Shown piece by piece: positions 8,497 to 15,864 of a stretch of DNA of 64,000 nt (the stretch's first letter is position 1; the number at the start of each line of letters is the position of its first letter). The notes below the pieces were generated by a model that saw nothing but the letters and a program-made list of their open reading frames with translations, did no database searches and was not told the DNA's origin. The position numbers and the translations under genes are program-made. Source of the DNA: Mucilaginibacter sp. L3T2-6 (GTDB taxonomy: Bacteria > Bacteroidota > Bacteroidia > Sphingobacteriales > Sphingobacteriaceae); NCBI RefSeq assembly GCF_030519355.1, contig NZ_JAUMKC010000021.1:44225-108224 (forward strand), in the 5' to 3' direction.

Positions 8497-8504
8497 TATC
8501 TTGG
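8497..8504 (+). promoter_or_regulatory. -7 promoter element of the thioredoxin-fold lipoprotein
   Basis: TATCTTGG (consensus TAnnTTTG, one mismatch) with TTTT at 8473-8476, 20 bases upstream, in place of TTTG. It starts just past the T run of the hairpin at 8410-8494 and lies 40 bases before the ATG at 8544. Confidence 0.4.
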
Positions 8505-8543
8505 CGTTTGATTCTTAACTGTTAACCGATTCTAACCACACAA

Positions 8544-9683
8544 ATGAAATTCCCTTATCTTATCGCAATAGCTGTTGTAATAGCCGGCTGCAAAAAACAA
8601 GCACAAATAGAATTTTCCGGGAGTGTACCCGGTTTAAAGAGCGGTGTGTTTACAATTAAAAACATGGCAGACAGCACTGTGTTTGGCGAAAATATTAAAG
8701 ACGGGAAGTTTGCCATAGCGCAAAAGCGGCTTAACCACCCGGGCTTCTATAAAATGAGTATATCCGAAGATGGCAATAACGAGGATCGCGGCGAATTTGA
8801 AGTTTACCTGGATGGTGGCAAATACACTATAGGAGCCACCGCAAGTCAGCTATATAAATATCCCAAAATTACTTCTCCTTCAAAAGCCCAGGCAGAACTG
8901 TCGTCATTTTATACGATGGCTGATAGCCTTAGTGCAGGCGCACAACAACAGATATTAAAGATTAACAAAAAGCTTAAAGACGATTACGCCAAATTAACGC
9001 CCGACGCTTATAATAGCCTTTTGGCTAAGCTCGGGGAAAATGAAGCTAAGCTGCGAAATGCCAATGCTGTTGTTTTCGGGCAGTTTTTAAAACGATATCC
9101 GCAAAGTGAAATAGCCGCTCATATTTTTTCGAAGCTTGACTATGAGGGCGACCCGGCTACTTACTATGCGCTGTTTAAAACTCTTTCGCCTGCCGCACAA
9201 CAAAGTGAAGACGGGCAGGAAATAGGGGATAAGCTAAGCCACATGGTAAAGCTGGTAGCCGGAAAAAAGGCGCCCGCACTGGAGGGTAACACGCCGGACG
9301 GAAAACCATTCGACCCTAAAAGCATCCATAAAAAGTTAATCGTCCTGGACTTTTGGAAGGCCGGTAATTCATTCAGCCGGACCAGCCACGACCAGATTAA
9401 AACGCTGCTGGAACAACCGGATGTTAAAAATAATGTAGCTTTTATCAGTGTATCACTCGATTCAAAACCGGATTGGTGGAAAACAGCCCTGAGAGACGAT
9501 CAGTTAAACTGGATGCAAGTATCTGACCTTAAAGGCAACGACTCGCCCAATGCAGCGAATTATAATATAACCGAGATACCAAGCTATTACCTGCTCGACG
9601 GCAACTGGACGATCTTAGTCCCCCAAATAGGCTTGAAAAGTATTGGTTTCGAAGTTGGGGAATATTTGAAGAAGCACCCTTAA
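8544..9683 (+). CDS. TlpA/AhpC-TSA-like lipoprotein with DUF4369-type N-terminus, cysteines lost
   Basis: A 379-residue lipoprotein with signal peptide and lipobox IAGC (Cys16), so it is anchored in a membrane facing the periplasm or surface. Residues about 22-110 resemble DUF4369, the beta domain that precedes many Bacteroidota thioredoxin-like proteins. Residues about 240-379 have the TlpA thioredoxin fold: VLDFWK at 267-272 and the cis-proline loop EIPSYYLLD near the end. Where redox-active members have W-C-x-x-C, this protein reads G274-N275-S-F-S278-R, so both catalytic cysteines are replaced. It cannot act as a classical disulfide reductase; a binding, scaffold or chaperone role is possible. 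It overlaps the convergent pdeM gene by four bases. Confidence 0.85.
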   Translation: MKFPYLIAIAVVIAGCKKQAQIEFSGSVPGLKSGVFTIKNMADSTVFGENIKDGKFAIAQKRLNHPGFYKMSISEDGNNEDRGEFEVYLDGGKYTIGATASQLYKYPKITSPSKAQAELSSFYTMADSLSAGAQQQILKINKKLKDDYAKLTPDAYNSLLAKLGENEAKLRNANAVVFGQFLKRYPQSEIAAHIFSKLDYEGDPATYYALFKTLSPAAQQSEDGQEIGDKLSHMVKLVAGKKAPALEGNTPDGKPFDPKSIHKKLIVLDFWKAGNSFSRTSHDQIKTLLEQPDVKNNVAFISVSLDSKPDWWKTALRDDQLNWMQVSDLKGNDSPNAANYNITEIPSYYLLDGNWTILVPQIGLKSIGFEVGEYLKKHP

Positions 9684-10345
9684 TCAATCGTCAGCACTTT
9701 ATCTTTTGCTATCGCGAATATCTTGTCGCTTTTACTGCTGCGTATGGCTACTTTCCCGGTAAATTTACCGAAGGAGGGCAGCACAACCTGCTTTTGCCCA
9801 AACGCAAAACATGGCAATGTAATGGACTGCCGCCCACGGCCGATCAATCTTACGCCGGGATGTATATGTCCGCAAAATACATAGCCTTCGGTATCTTTAA
9901 GTTTGCTGTCCGTTAATGGGTGGTGCAGCATCAGAAAAGGCCCGATAAGCAACTGCTCATGTAAGCTGATATTAAGCTGCAGGTAGTGACTGTCGTCTAT
10001 AATATCGTGATTGCCGCGTATCAGTATAATTTCAAGCTTTGGAAACTGGCTGCGCCAAAGAATGAACCAGTCCCAGTCGGCATTCATGTCGCTGTGAAAA
10101 AAATCGCCGAGCAGAATTAACTTTTCCGGCTTATGCTCAAATATAAGATCAGACAGCACTGCCAGTTCGTTTTGTTCCATATCCCGCGGAACGGCTATGC
10201 CGGCCTTGCGAAAGTGGCCTACTTTGCCCAAATGCACATCGGCAGCAATAAGGGCGTTTTCCTGTTTCCAGTAGACGGCCCGCTGTGGCAACAATAAAAG
10301 GTCCTGATTTAGTAAATTGAAAGATTTCCCGCTCCCCATAATCAT
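9680..10345 (-). CDS. pdeM: PdeM-type metallophosphoesterase
   Basis: A 221-residue calcineurin-like metallophosphoesterase of the type annotated as ligase-associated DNA damage response endonuclease PdeM. Metal-binding motifs are in order: ADVHLGK (D-x-H), LLGDFFHS (GD), IRGNHD (GNHD), LHHPL and CGHIHPG (GHxH). The family hydrolyses phosphodiester bonds with two metal ions; in other bacteria it is encoded with DNA ligase, an exonuclease and an Lhr helicase, none of which is here. A -7 promoter element, TATTTTTG at 10350-10357, ends only four bases before the ATG at 10345, pointing to a leaderless or nearly leaderless mRNA. It is divergent from the nucleotidyltransferase gene. Confidence 0.88.
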   Translation of the reverse strand: MIMGSGKSFNLLNQDLLLLPQRAVYWKQENALIAADVHLGKVGHFRKAGIAVPRDMEQNELAVLSDLIFEHKPEKLILLGDFFHSDMNADWDWFILWRSQFPKLEIILIRGNHDIIDDSHYLQLNISLHEQLLIGPFLMLHHPLTDSKLKDTEGYVFCGHIHPGVRLIGRGRQSITLPCFAFGQKQVVLPSFGKFTGKVAIRSSKSDKIFAIAKDKVLTID

Positions 10346-10349
10346 GGGG

Positions 10350-10357
10350 CAAAAATA
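10350..10357 (-). promoter_or_regulatory. -7 promoter element abutting the pdeM start
   Basis: TATTTTTG on the minus strand, an exact TAnnTTTG match, with TTCG 19 bases upstream as a possible -33. Only CCCC separates it from the ATG. Confidence 0.55.
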
Positions 10358-10408
10358 GGAAACCGGATAAGAATTGCGAAGTTTTATAAACAGGGTAATT
10401 CTAATGCT

Positions 10409-10416
10409 TATCTTTG
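10409..10416 (+). promoter_or_regulatory. -7 promoter element abutting the nucleotidyltransferase start
   Basis: TATCTTTG, an exact TAnnTTTG match. It overlaps the TTG at 10414 that could be read as a start, so translation more likely begins at the GTG at 10420, three bases past the box. Confidence 0.55.
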
Positions 10417-10419
10417 AGT

Positions 10420-10947
10420 GTGCTTGATTTTTTAAAATATATAATAAAATACTTTGATTCCCGGCAAATTCCTTATATGCTGTCAGGCAGTATGGCGATG
10501 AGTCTTTATATGGTTCCCCGCTCCACCAGGGATTTTGATTTTGTTGTTAACCTCCGTCCTGAAGACGTGGATGAGTTTGTTAACTATTTTCAAGCCGATT
10601 TCTATTGCAGTAAAGAAGCTATAATCGATGCTATTGAGCGGCAAAGCATGTTCAATATTATAGACCCTGTTTCAGGATTCAAGGCCGACTTTGTAATCCG
10701 GAAAAACAACGACTATAGGCTGGCTGAGTTTGAGCGGCGACAATTAGTAGATTTTGGAGATATGCAGATTTACGCTGTATCAAAAGAGGACCTGTTAATT
10801 TCAAAGCTCATATGGATACAGCAATTGCAATCCGCCATACAAATGGAAGATATAAAAAACCTTTCTTCATTACCCGACCTACAAAGGGAATATGTAAATT
10901 ACTGGATAAATACTTTAAATTTGAAAACATTCAATTTAGTTATATAG
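10420..10947 (+). CDS. Nucleotidyltransferase-fold protein (DUF6036/AbiEii-like)
   Basis: About 175 residues with a minimal nucleotidyltransferase core: the glycine-serine motif in MLSGSMAMSLY, then the metal-binding pair D-F-D in RSTRDFDFVV and a third acidic position in GFKADFVI. Proteins of this shape occur in two-gene modules, some of them toxin-antitoxin systems, where the enzyme transfers nucleotides to tRNA or a partner protein; others are of unknown role. The C-terminal helix (EDLLISKLIWIQQLQS, then WINTLNLKTF) fits the family and the gene looks intact. Two starts are possible (TTG 10414, GTG 10420); the promoter overlap favours GTG. A second gene starts on the last base of its stop codon. 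Composition is more AT-rich than the surroundings. Confidence 0.75.
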   Translation: MLDFLKYIIKYFDSRQIPYMLSGSMAMSLYMVPRSTRDFDFVVNLRPEDVDEFVNYFQADFYCSKEAIIDAIERQSMFNIIDPVSGFKADFVIRKNNDYRLAEFERRQLVDFGDMQIYAVSKEDLLISKLIWIQQLQSAIQMEDIKNLSSLPDLQREYVNYWINTLNLKTFNLVI

Positions 10948-11111
10948 TGGAGGATACACCAGAACATGTAAAAAAACTTCAGCTTGAAATCTGGTTGTCT
11001 AAACCGCCAGGGGAAAGATTAAAGCTGGCAATTCAATCAAATGAGGAGTTGCACGCCTTTTGGAATGCCGGCAAAAAAAATATCGGATCCAAAGCACAAA
11101 AGAATAAGTAA
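10947..11111 (+). CDS. Small partner of the nucleotidyltransferase
   Basis: A 54-residue protein starting at a GTG that shares one base with the stop codon of the preceding nucleotidyltransferase (TAGTG), implying translational coupling. The centre (LQLEIWLSKPPGERLKLAIQ) resembles the short helical proteins with a core like K-x-E-I-W-x-x-x-S-P-x-E-R that are commonly encoded next to such nucleotidyltransferases. The C-terminus is lysine-rich. The role is unknown; an antitoxin or specificity subunit is a reasonable guess. The start could also be internal, but no ATG is available in frame near the family core. Confidence 0.6.
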   Translation: MEDTPEHVKKLQLEIWLSKPPGERLKLAIQSNEELHAFWNAGKKNIGSKAQKNK

Positions 11112-11433
11112 GGGCATATTCGCGATCAGCAACTTTAATTATTTTCAATGGGTTTAACTGCAGTTGACCAACTTCTCTTCGCAAAATTTACTACAGCCGC
11201 AAACCGAAACACTAGCCATCAATGAAGCCATTGATAAAGAAAAATCTCTCCTGTAATGAAAAATATCCAGTGAAGCATCTGCGTATGCTCCATTAATTAT
11301 CTAATCTATTTGATCGCTGATTGATTGGCAAGTCAGTCAGGCATAAATACCATATTACTGGTGTATTTACTATAAATAGCCACAACCATTTTCGCTATTT
11401 TTCGTAAAATGCATAAAAGCTAATTTATAATTA
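11112..11433. other. Intergenic region with possible gene remnant
   Basis: About 320 AT-rich bases. A short open stretch at 11160-11256 encodes a helix-like peptide ending in ETLAINEAIDKEKSLL but has no convincing start or family, and may be a remnant. Nothing else is recognisable apart from the leader of the PAS protein gene. Confidence 0.35.
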
Positions 11434-13062
11434 ATGTCTGTAAATCACGTCCGAAAAGGGATGCTGCGCTATGAGCGATTCGTGAAAACCCGCTGGGCCG
11501 ATGACGTCAAGACCGATAAAGACGATATCAATAACTGGAAAGACCGGCTGTTTATACAATTCCTGATTTATTGTTTCCCGGTAAGCTTTATAGCCGCTGT
11601 ACCCGGCATTTATATATCGTTTACTACGGGCCACCCGGTTGTCGGGATCATCGACACTTTCTGCATGGTGTTCCTGGCAGTAAGCACATTTGCCCGCCGA
11701 CTGAAATTGCGAAGCAGAAAAGTTATTGTCATTTTTTTGTTTTACCTCCTGGCAGTTTTTTTGACGGCAAACCTCGGGTATATAGGCCCGGGGATATTTT
11801 ACTTATTCGCCATTACAATTTTAACGGCACTTATATTTCCGGTAAAATTCAGCTATTGGTCAATAATCGCCAATACCTCAATACTCGCCGGCTTTGCTGC
11901 ATTGATTTATCTGAAGCCTTTTAATTCAGCTATTGAAAATGACTATTCAGCCGGGCAATGGATTGCCTTCAGCTCGAATCTTGTTTTTCTAAGCATTGTG
12001 CTGGTTATGCTTATTCATAAAATGTTTAACGGCTTGCAATTGTCCATCACTAAAAAGGACCAGCTGAAACTCAGGTATAAAACCATTTTTGAAACCAGCC
12101 CGCAGCCCATGTGGCTTTTTGATGTGGAGTCGCTGAAATTTTTGGATGTTAACGAGGCTGCTATCGCACAATACGGCTACAGCAAAGAGGAATTTCTAAA
12201 TATAACAATAAGAGAAATTCGTCCGGCGCAATATGTAAAGGGCATTGAGCAGGTGGTTCAGTTTCATAAGAATGAGCATAAATTCTATAACGACAATATC
12301 GTTCATTTAAAAAAGAACGGGCAGCAGATCAACGTAAAAATAGAAAGCAGCTTCCTGGAATTTAACGGTTACAAAGCCAAGCTTGTTTTAGCAACCGACA
12401 TTACAGCGCAGGTAAGAAGCCGGGCGGAAATTCAGAAATCGAACGAAAAGGTTAAACAGTCGGAGTCAAATCTTCGCGCCATATTTGATAACACGAATGA
12501 AGGATTTGTATTATTGAACACTGACAATGATATTATCACATCAAATTCAAAAGCCAGGGAGTCGGTAATATTTAATAAGAATAAAATTGAGTTTGAAGCA
12601 GGCCGCAGTATTTTTGATTTTGTGGAGTCTGCGTTAAGGGCAGGATTTAAAGATTTGTTGCGCCGCGTACACAACGGCGAAACGATTGAATACGACCGCG
12701 ATTTTTATGTAAACGGCGAGACCAAATGGATACATTTTGCGTTGACGCCGGTTTTTGAAGGCGGAATAATTGCAGGCGCCTGTATAACCGGGCGCGACAT
12801 TACCGAGCACAAAAAGTATGTGCAAACAATTGAGATGCAAAACAAAACGCTCAGGGAAATATCCTGGATACAATCGCACCTGGTAAGGGCGCCATTAGCG
12901 CGCATTATGGGATTAATTACACTGCTGTCTGCCGAAACTAATGAGAAAGAGAAGGAAGAAATTATTAATTTGCTCCAGGTTTCGTCAGGTGAACTCGATG
13001 AAATTATAAAAGATATTACCCAAAAAACCACCATCACCAGTAAATCACTGGTTGAGGTATAA
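11434..13062 (+). CDS. Membrane PAS-PAS-DHp protein without ATPase domain
   Basis: A 542-residue signalling protein. Five or six hydrophobic helices fill about residues 33-190. Two PAS domains follow, at about 207-320 (starts RYKTIFETSPQPMWLF) and 345-460 (starts NLRAIFDNTNEGFVLL), then a helical pair at 465-535 that matches the histidine-kinase dimerisation and phosphoacceptor domain, with the candidate phospho-His482 in SHLVRAPLARI. The protein then stops: there is no HATPase domain, so it cannot phosphorylate itself. It may be phosphorylated by a partner kinase, or relay a signal by dimerisation. Close PAS proteins with this ending are, as far as I know, not rare in Sphingobacteriaceae. 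A stem-loop shared with htrA follows the stop. Confidence 0.85.
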   Translation: MSVNHVRKGMLRYERFVKTRWADDVKTDKDDINNWKDRLFIQFLIYCFPVSFIAAVPGIYISFTTGHPVVGIIDTFCMVFLAVSTFARRLKLRSRKVIVIFLFYLLAVFLTANLGYIGPGIFYLFAITILTALIFPVKFSYWSIIANTSILAGFAALIYLKPFNSAIENDYSAGQWIAFSSNLVFLSIVLVMLIHKMFNGLQLSITKKDQLKLRYKTIFETSPQPMWLFDVESLKFLDVNEAAIAQYGYSKEEFLNITIREIRPAQYVKGIEQVVQFHKNEHKFYNDNIVHLKKNGQQINVKIESSFLEFNGYKAKLVLATDITAQVRSRAEIQKSNEKVKQSESNLRAIFDNTNEGFVLLNTDNDIITSNSKARESVIFNKNKIEFEAGRSIFDFVESALRAGFKDLLRRVHNGETIEYDRDFYVNGETKWIHFALTPVFEGGIIAGACITGRDITEHKKYVQTIEMQNKTLREISWIQSHLVRAPLARIMGLITLLSAETNEKEKEEIINLLQVSSGELDEIIKDITQKTTITSKSLVEV

Positions 13063-13068
13063 CAAGAA

Positions 13069-13100
13069 AGCCCGGCAATTTCACCAGGCTCTCTTTTCTT
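13069..13100. terminator. Bidirectional terminator between PAS protein and htrA genes
   Basis: A 7-bp stem, AGCCTGG with CCGGGCT on the minus strand (13090-13069), is followed by TTTCTTGTT on that strand and by CTCTTTTCTT on the plus strand. It lies between two convergent stop codons. Confidence 0.65.
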
Positions 13101-13122
13101 ATATAATCACTTAAATTTTCTG

Positions 13123-14673
13123 TTACTGCACTTCCACAGCAACTTTTAATCTTGAACCGTCAGGATAAACACCCGAGATCAACAGAATGCCATTCCGCGG
13201 GTTGCTCAATGCACGATCAAGGTCATCAACGCTATTGATGGTTTGACGGTTTACCTGGTTGATTACAGAACCCACAGGGATTTCGGTGTTGTCGAACAAG
13301 CCGCCTTCCCTAACCTGGGTAACTATTACGCCATTGTTAACATGGAACTTAGCTTTTTGCGATGCATTCAGCGGTACAAAGCTTGCACCTATCCTGTTGA
13401 ACATTTCTTCAGACGATTTGGAAACAGCCATTTTTGGCGCGCCGGCATCAGCTTTCAGCGTAACTGTAAAGTTCTTTTCATCGCCGCCGCGTAAAACGGT
13501 CAGGTGAATTTTATCACCAGGGCCCATGCGGCCGACACGTTCCTGCAAGTCTGAAGACTCATAAACAGTATTGCCTTCAACTTTGGTAATAATGTCGCCT
13601 TCTTTCAGACCTGCCTGTTCGGCGCCGCTGCCCGGTACAACCTGGCTTACATATAAGCCGTAGGTTCTGTTAACTTTTAGTTCTTTGGCATTGTCCGGAT
13701 TAAGTTCGGCAAAGCTTACGCCTACATAACCACGTTTTACAGCGCCGTATTTTTCAATATCATCTAATACTTTTTTCGCAAGGTTGATAGGGATAGCAAA
13801 ACCATAACCTTCATACGAGCCGGTATGTGAAGCGATAGCAGAGTTAATACCGATCAATTCGCCGTTAGTATTTACCAATGCGCCACCGCTGTTACCAGGA
13901 TTAATGGCTGCGTCTGTCTGAATAAACGACTCGATGGCCCGGTTAAGCTTAGGCTGGTTTGACTGGTACTGGGTACGGCCAAAAGGATTTTCATCCTCTT
14001 GATTCTCCGTTCCGATAATACCAATGCCACGGCCTTTTGCGCTCACGATACCGGCTGTAACGGTTGATGTAAGCTTAAAGGGGTTACCTACAGCCAACAC
14101 CCATTCGCCAACTTTAACGGCATCAGAGTTACCGAGCTTAACTATTGGCAGGTCATGACCATTGATCTTGATGAGGGCAAGGTCGGTATTAGGGTCGGTA
14201 CCTATTATTTTTGCCTGATAAGTACGATGGTCGTTAGTTACGATATCAATTTTATCAGCCTTCTCCACAACGTGGTTATTCGTAACGATATAGCCGTCAG
14301 GCGAAATAATTACGCCGGAACCCGAGGCCATTTGCGGGCCAGAAGGGCGTACGCGCTGACCGAACATATCGCCAAACCATTGCTGTAGCTGGCTTTGCTG
14401 GTCGTTACCCGTTTGATTGGAGTAAGTAGTGCGGATATAGACAACCGCAGGCGTTACCGCCGCCGCTGCCTGGGTAAGATCGACCTGCCCGGCCGATGAC
14501 AAAGTGGTTGTGTTTGGGGTTGGGGTTAAATGATTACTTGTAGCGTAGTACACCTTTTGTTTATCCTCGAAGCTCATGTTGTCGGCATACTTGTTTTCAA
14601 TAATCTTGTATGCTCCCAAAGCCATGGCCCCGCCAACAAAGGCAGTCAATAATGTTAAACCAAACTTTTTCAT
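13123..14673 (-). CDS. degP: HtrA/DegP-family serine protease Do
   Basis: A periplasmic quality-control protease and chaperone of about 516 residues. An N-terminal hydrophobic segment (about 5-24) exports or anchors it. The trypsin-like domain carries the triad His134 (NNHVV), Asp164 (TDLALIKI) and Ser262 (GNSGGAL), and two PDZ domains follow (about 315-400 and 420-515) that bind unfolded C-termini. An inserted loop between strands (about 218-245, rich in Gln, Glu and Asn) is longer than in E. coli DegP. I chose the ATG at 14673; an in-frame GTG at 14685 would add four residues. A promoter is at 14711-14718. Confidence 0.94.
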   Translation of the reverse strand: MKKFGLTLLTAFVGGAMALGAYKIIENKYADNMSFEDKQKVYYATSNHLTPTPNTTTLSSAGQVDLTQAAAAVTPAVVYIRTTYSNQTGNDQQSQLQQWFGDMFGQRVRPSGPQMASGSGVIISPDGYIVTNNHVVEKADKIDIVTNDHRTYQAKIIGTDPNTDLALIKINGHDLPIVKLGNSDAVKVGEWVLAVGNPFKLTSTVTAGIVSAKGRGIGIIGTENQEDENPFGRTQYQSNQPKLNRAIESFIQTDAAINPGNSGGALVNTNGELIGINSAIASHTGSYEGYGFAIPINLAKKVLDDIEKYGAVKRGYVGVSFAELNPDNAKELKVNRTYGLYVSQVVPGSGAEQAGLKEGDIITKVEGNTVYESSDLQERVGRMGPGDKIHLTVLRGGDEKNFTVTLKADAGAPKMAVSKSSEEMFNRIGASFVPLNASQKAKFHVNNGVIVTQVREGGLFDNTEIPVGSVINQVNRQTINSVDDLDRALSNPRNGILLISGVYPDGSRLKVAVEVQ

Positions 14674-14710
14674 ATTGTTTCTCACTTTTCTTTTATATTG
14701 TTTTACAAAA

Positions 14711-14718
14711 CAAATTTA
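14711..14718 (-). promoter_or_regulatory. -7 promoter element of htrA
   Basis: TAAATTTG on the minus strand, an exact TAnnTTTG match 37 bases before the ATG at 14673. No clear -33 TTTG. A palindrome around TATGACGTCTATA lies just upstream and could be an operator. Confidence 0.5.
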
Positions 14719-14854
14719 ATACCATATAGACGTCATAACCTATATTAAGTTATGTGTATTTTTGTTAAATTTTGTTAAATCAATAAAACCAGGGAAAATT
14801 AGCTTAACCATTAACGAATGTATTGACATGCAAATGATTAAAAAAAGCGACAAT

Positions 14855-14884
14855 CGTGCGCACATTTGCACACCTGCACATTCG
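14855..14884. repeat. Intergenic TGCACA word repeat
   Basis: Repeated words GTGCGCACA, TTGCACA and CTGCACA before dapF. They are the complement of the GATGTGC words at 2859-2911, so this is a second copy of that element type. Confidence 0.5.
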
Positions 14885-14901
14885 TATATTAATTAATAGC
14901 C

Positions 14902-15687
14902 GTGAAAATACATTTCTATAAATACCAGGGCGCCGGGAACGACTTTATTTTAGTCGATAACCGCAATAATGCCGTCAATCACCATAATCCAGAATTAATT
15001 GCCAGGTTATGCGACCGGCGTTTCGGCATTGGCGGCGATGGGATGATGTTTCTGCAAAACATTGCCGGCTACGATTTCGAGATGGTTTATTACAACTCCG
15101 ACGGCCAGCCAAGCAGCATGTGCGGTAACGGAGGACGCTGCATTGTAGCTTTTGCCAAACACCTTGGAGTTTTTGACAGTGAAACAAACTTTTTGGCAGT
15201 AGATGGCCCGCACTATGCCAAAATTTCAGCAGAAGGAGATTGGGTAAGCCTGCAGATGATTGATGTAGATACCGTCAATCGTGATCAGGACGCTTATGTG
15301 ATCAATACTGGCTCACCGCATTACATCGCCTTTGCAGAAAACCTTAGAGACAAAAATGTTTACGAGGAAGGGTACGCCATCCGCAATAATGATACTTACC
15401 GCAAAGAGGGCATCAACATCAACTTTGTAGAACCAACAGCAGAAGGCTACTTTGTGCGCACATTTGAACGCGGCGTTGAAGACGAGACCTATGCATGCGG
15501 TACCGGCGTTACTGCAGTAGCGCTGGCTATGGCCAAACACAATAATCAGTCAGGCCACATCACTACGCCGGTAAAAGTACTGGGCGGAGACTTGAACATC
15601 CGCTTTGATTATGACGGCCTTAAGTTTACAAATATATTTTTAGAGGGACCTGCAAAAAAGGTGTTTGAAGGTGAAGTGGAGGTTTAG
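14902..15687 (+). CDS. dapF: Diaminopimelate epimerase
   Basis: Converts LL- to meso-diaminopimelate for lysine and peptidoglycan synthesis in the cytosol. The 261-residue protein has both catalytic cysteines in the expected settings, Cys74 in SSMCGNGGRC and Cys199 in YACGTGVTA, and the N-terminal KYQGAGNDF motif. The start is a GTG at 14902; no in-frame ATG fits the conserved N-terminus. It is divergent from htrA and stands alone; the other lysine genes are not here. Confidence 0.96.
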   Translation: MKIHFYKYQGAGNDFILVDNRNNAVNHHNPELIARLCDRRFGIGGDGMMFLQNIAGYDFEMVYYNSDGQPSSMCGNGGRCIVAFAKHLGVFDSETNFLAVDGPHYAKISAEGDWVSLQMIDVDTVNRDQDAYVINTGSPHYIAFAENLRDKNVYEEGYAIRNNDTYRKEGININFVEPTAEGYFVRTFERGVEDETYACGTGVTAVALAMAKHNNQSGHITTPVKVLGGDLNIRFDYDGLKFTNIFLEGPAKKVFEGEVEV

Positions 15688-15864
15688 TCTAAAGACCATA
15701 GTCAATAGCCATAGAACGTTAATCATGCCAATGAGCTATCAACAGCGATCCATGGCGGATTTGTTAGCAACTATTTCGAAAAAAATATTTCTACTTCACC
15801 CAAATTCTGTTTACGTTTGAATTTTTTCTTGATGTAGCTTCTATAAATTTTTTTATCAGAAGTT

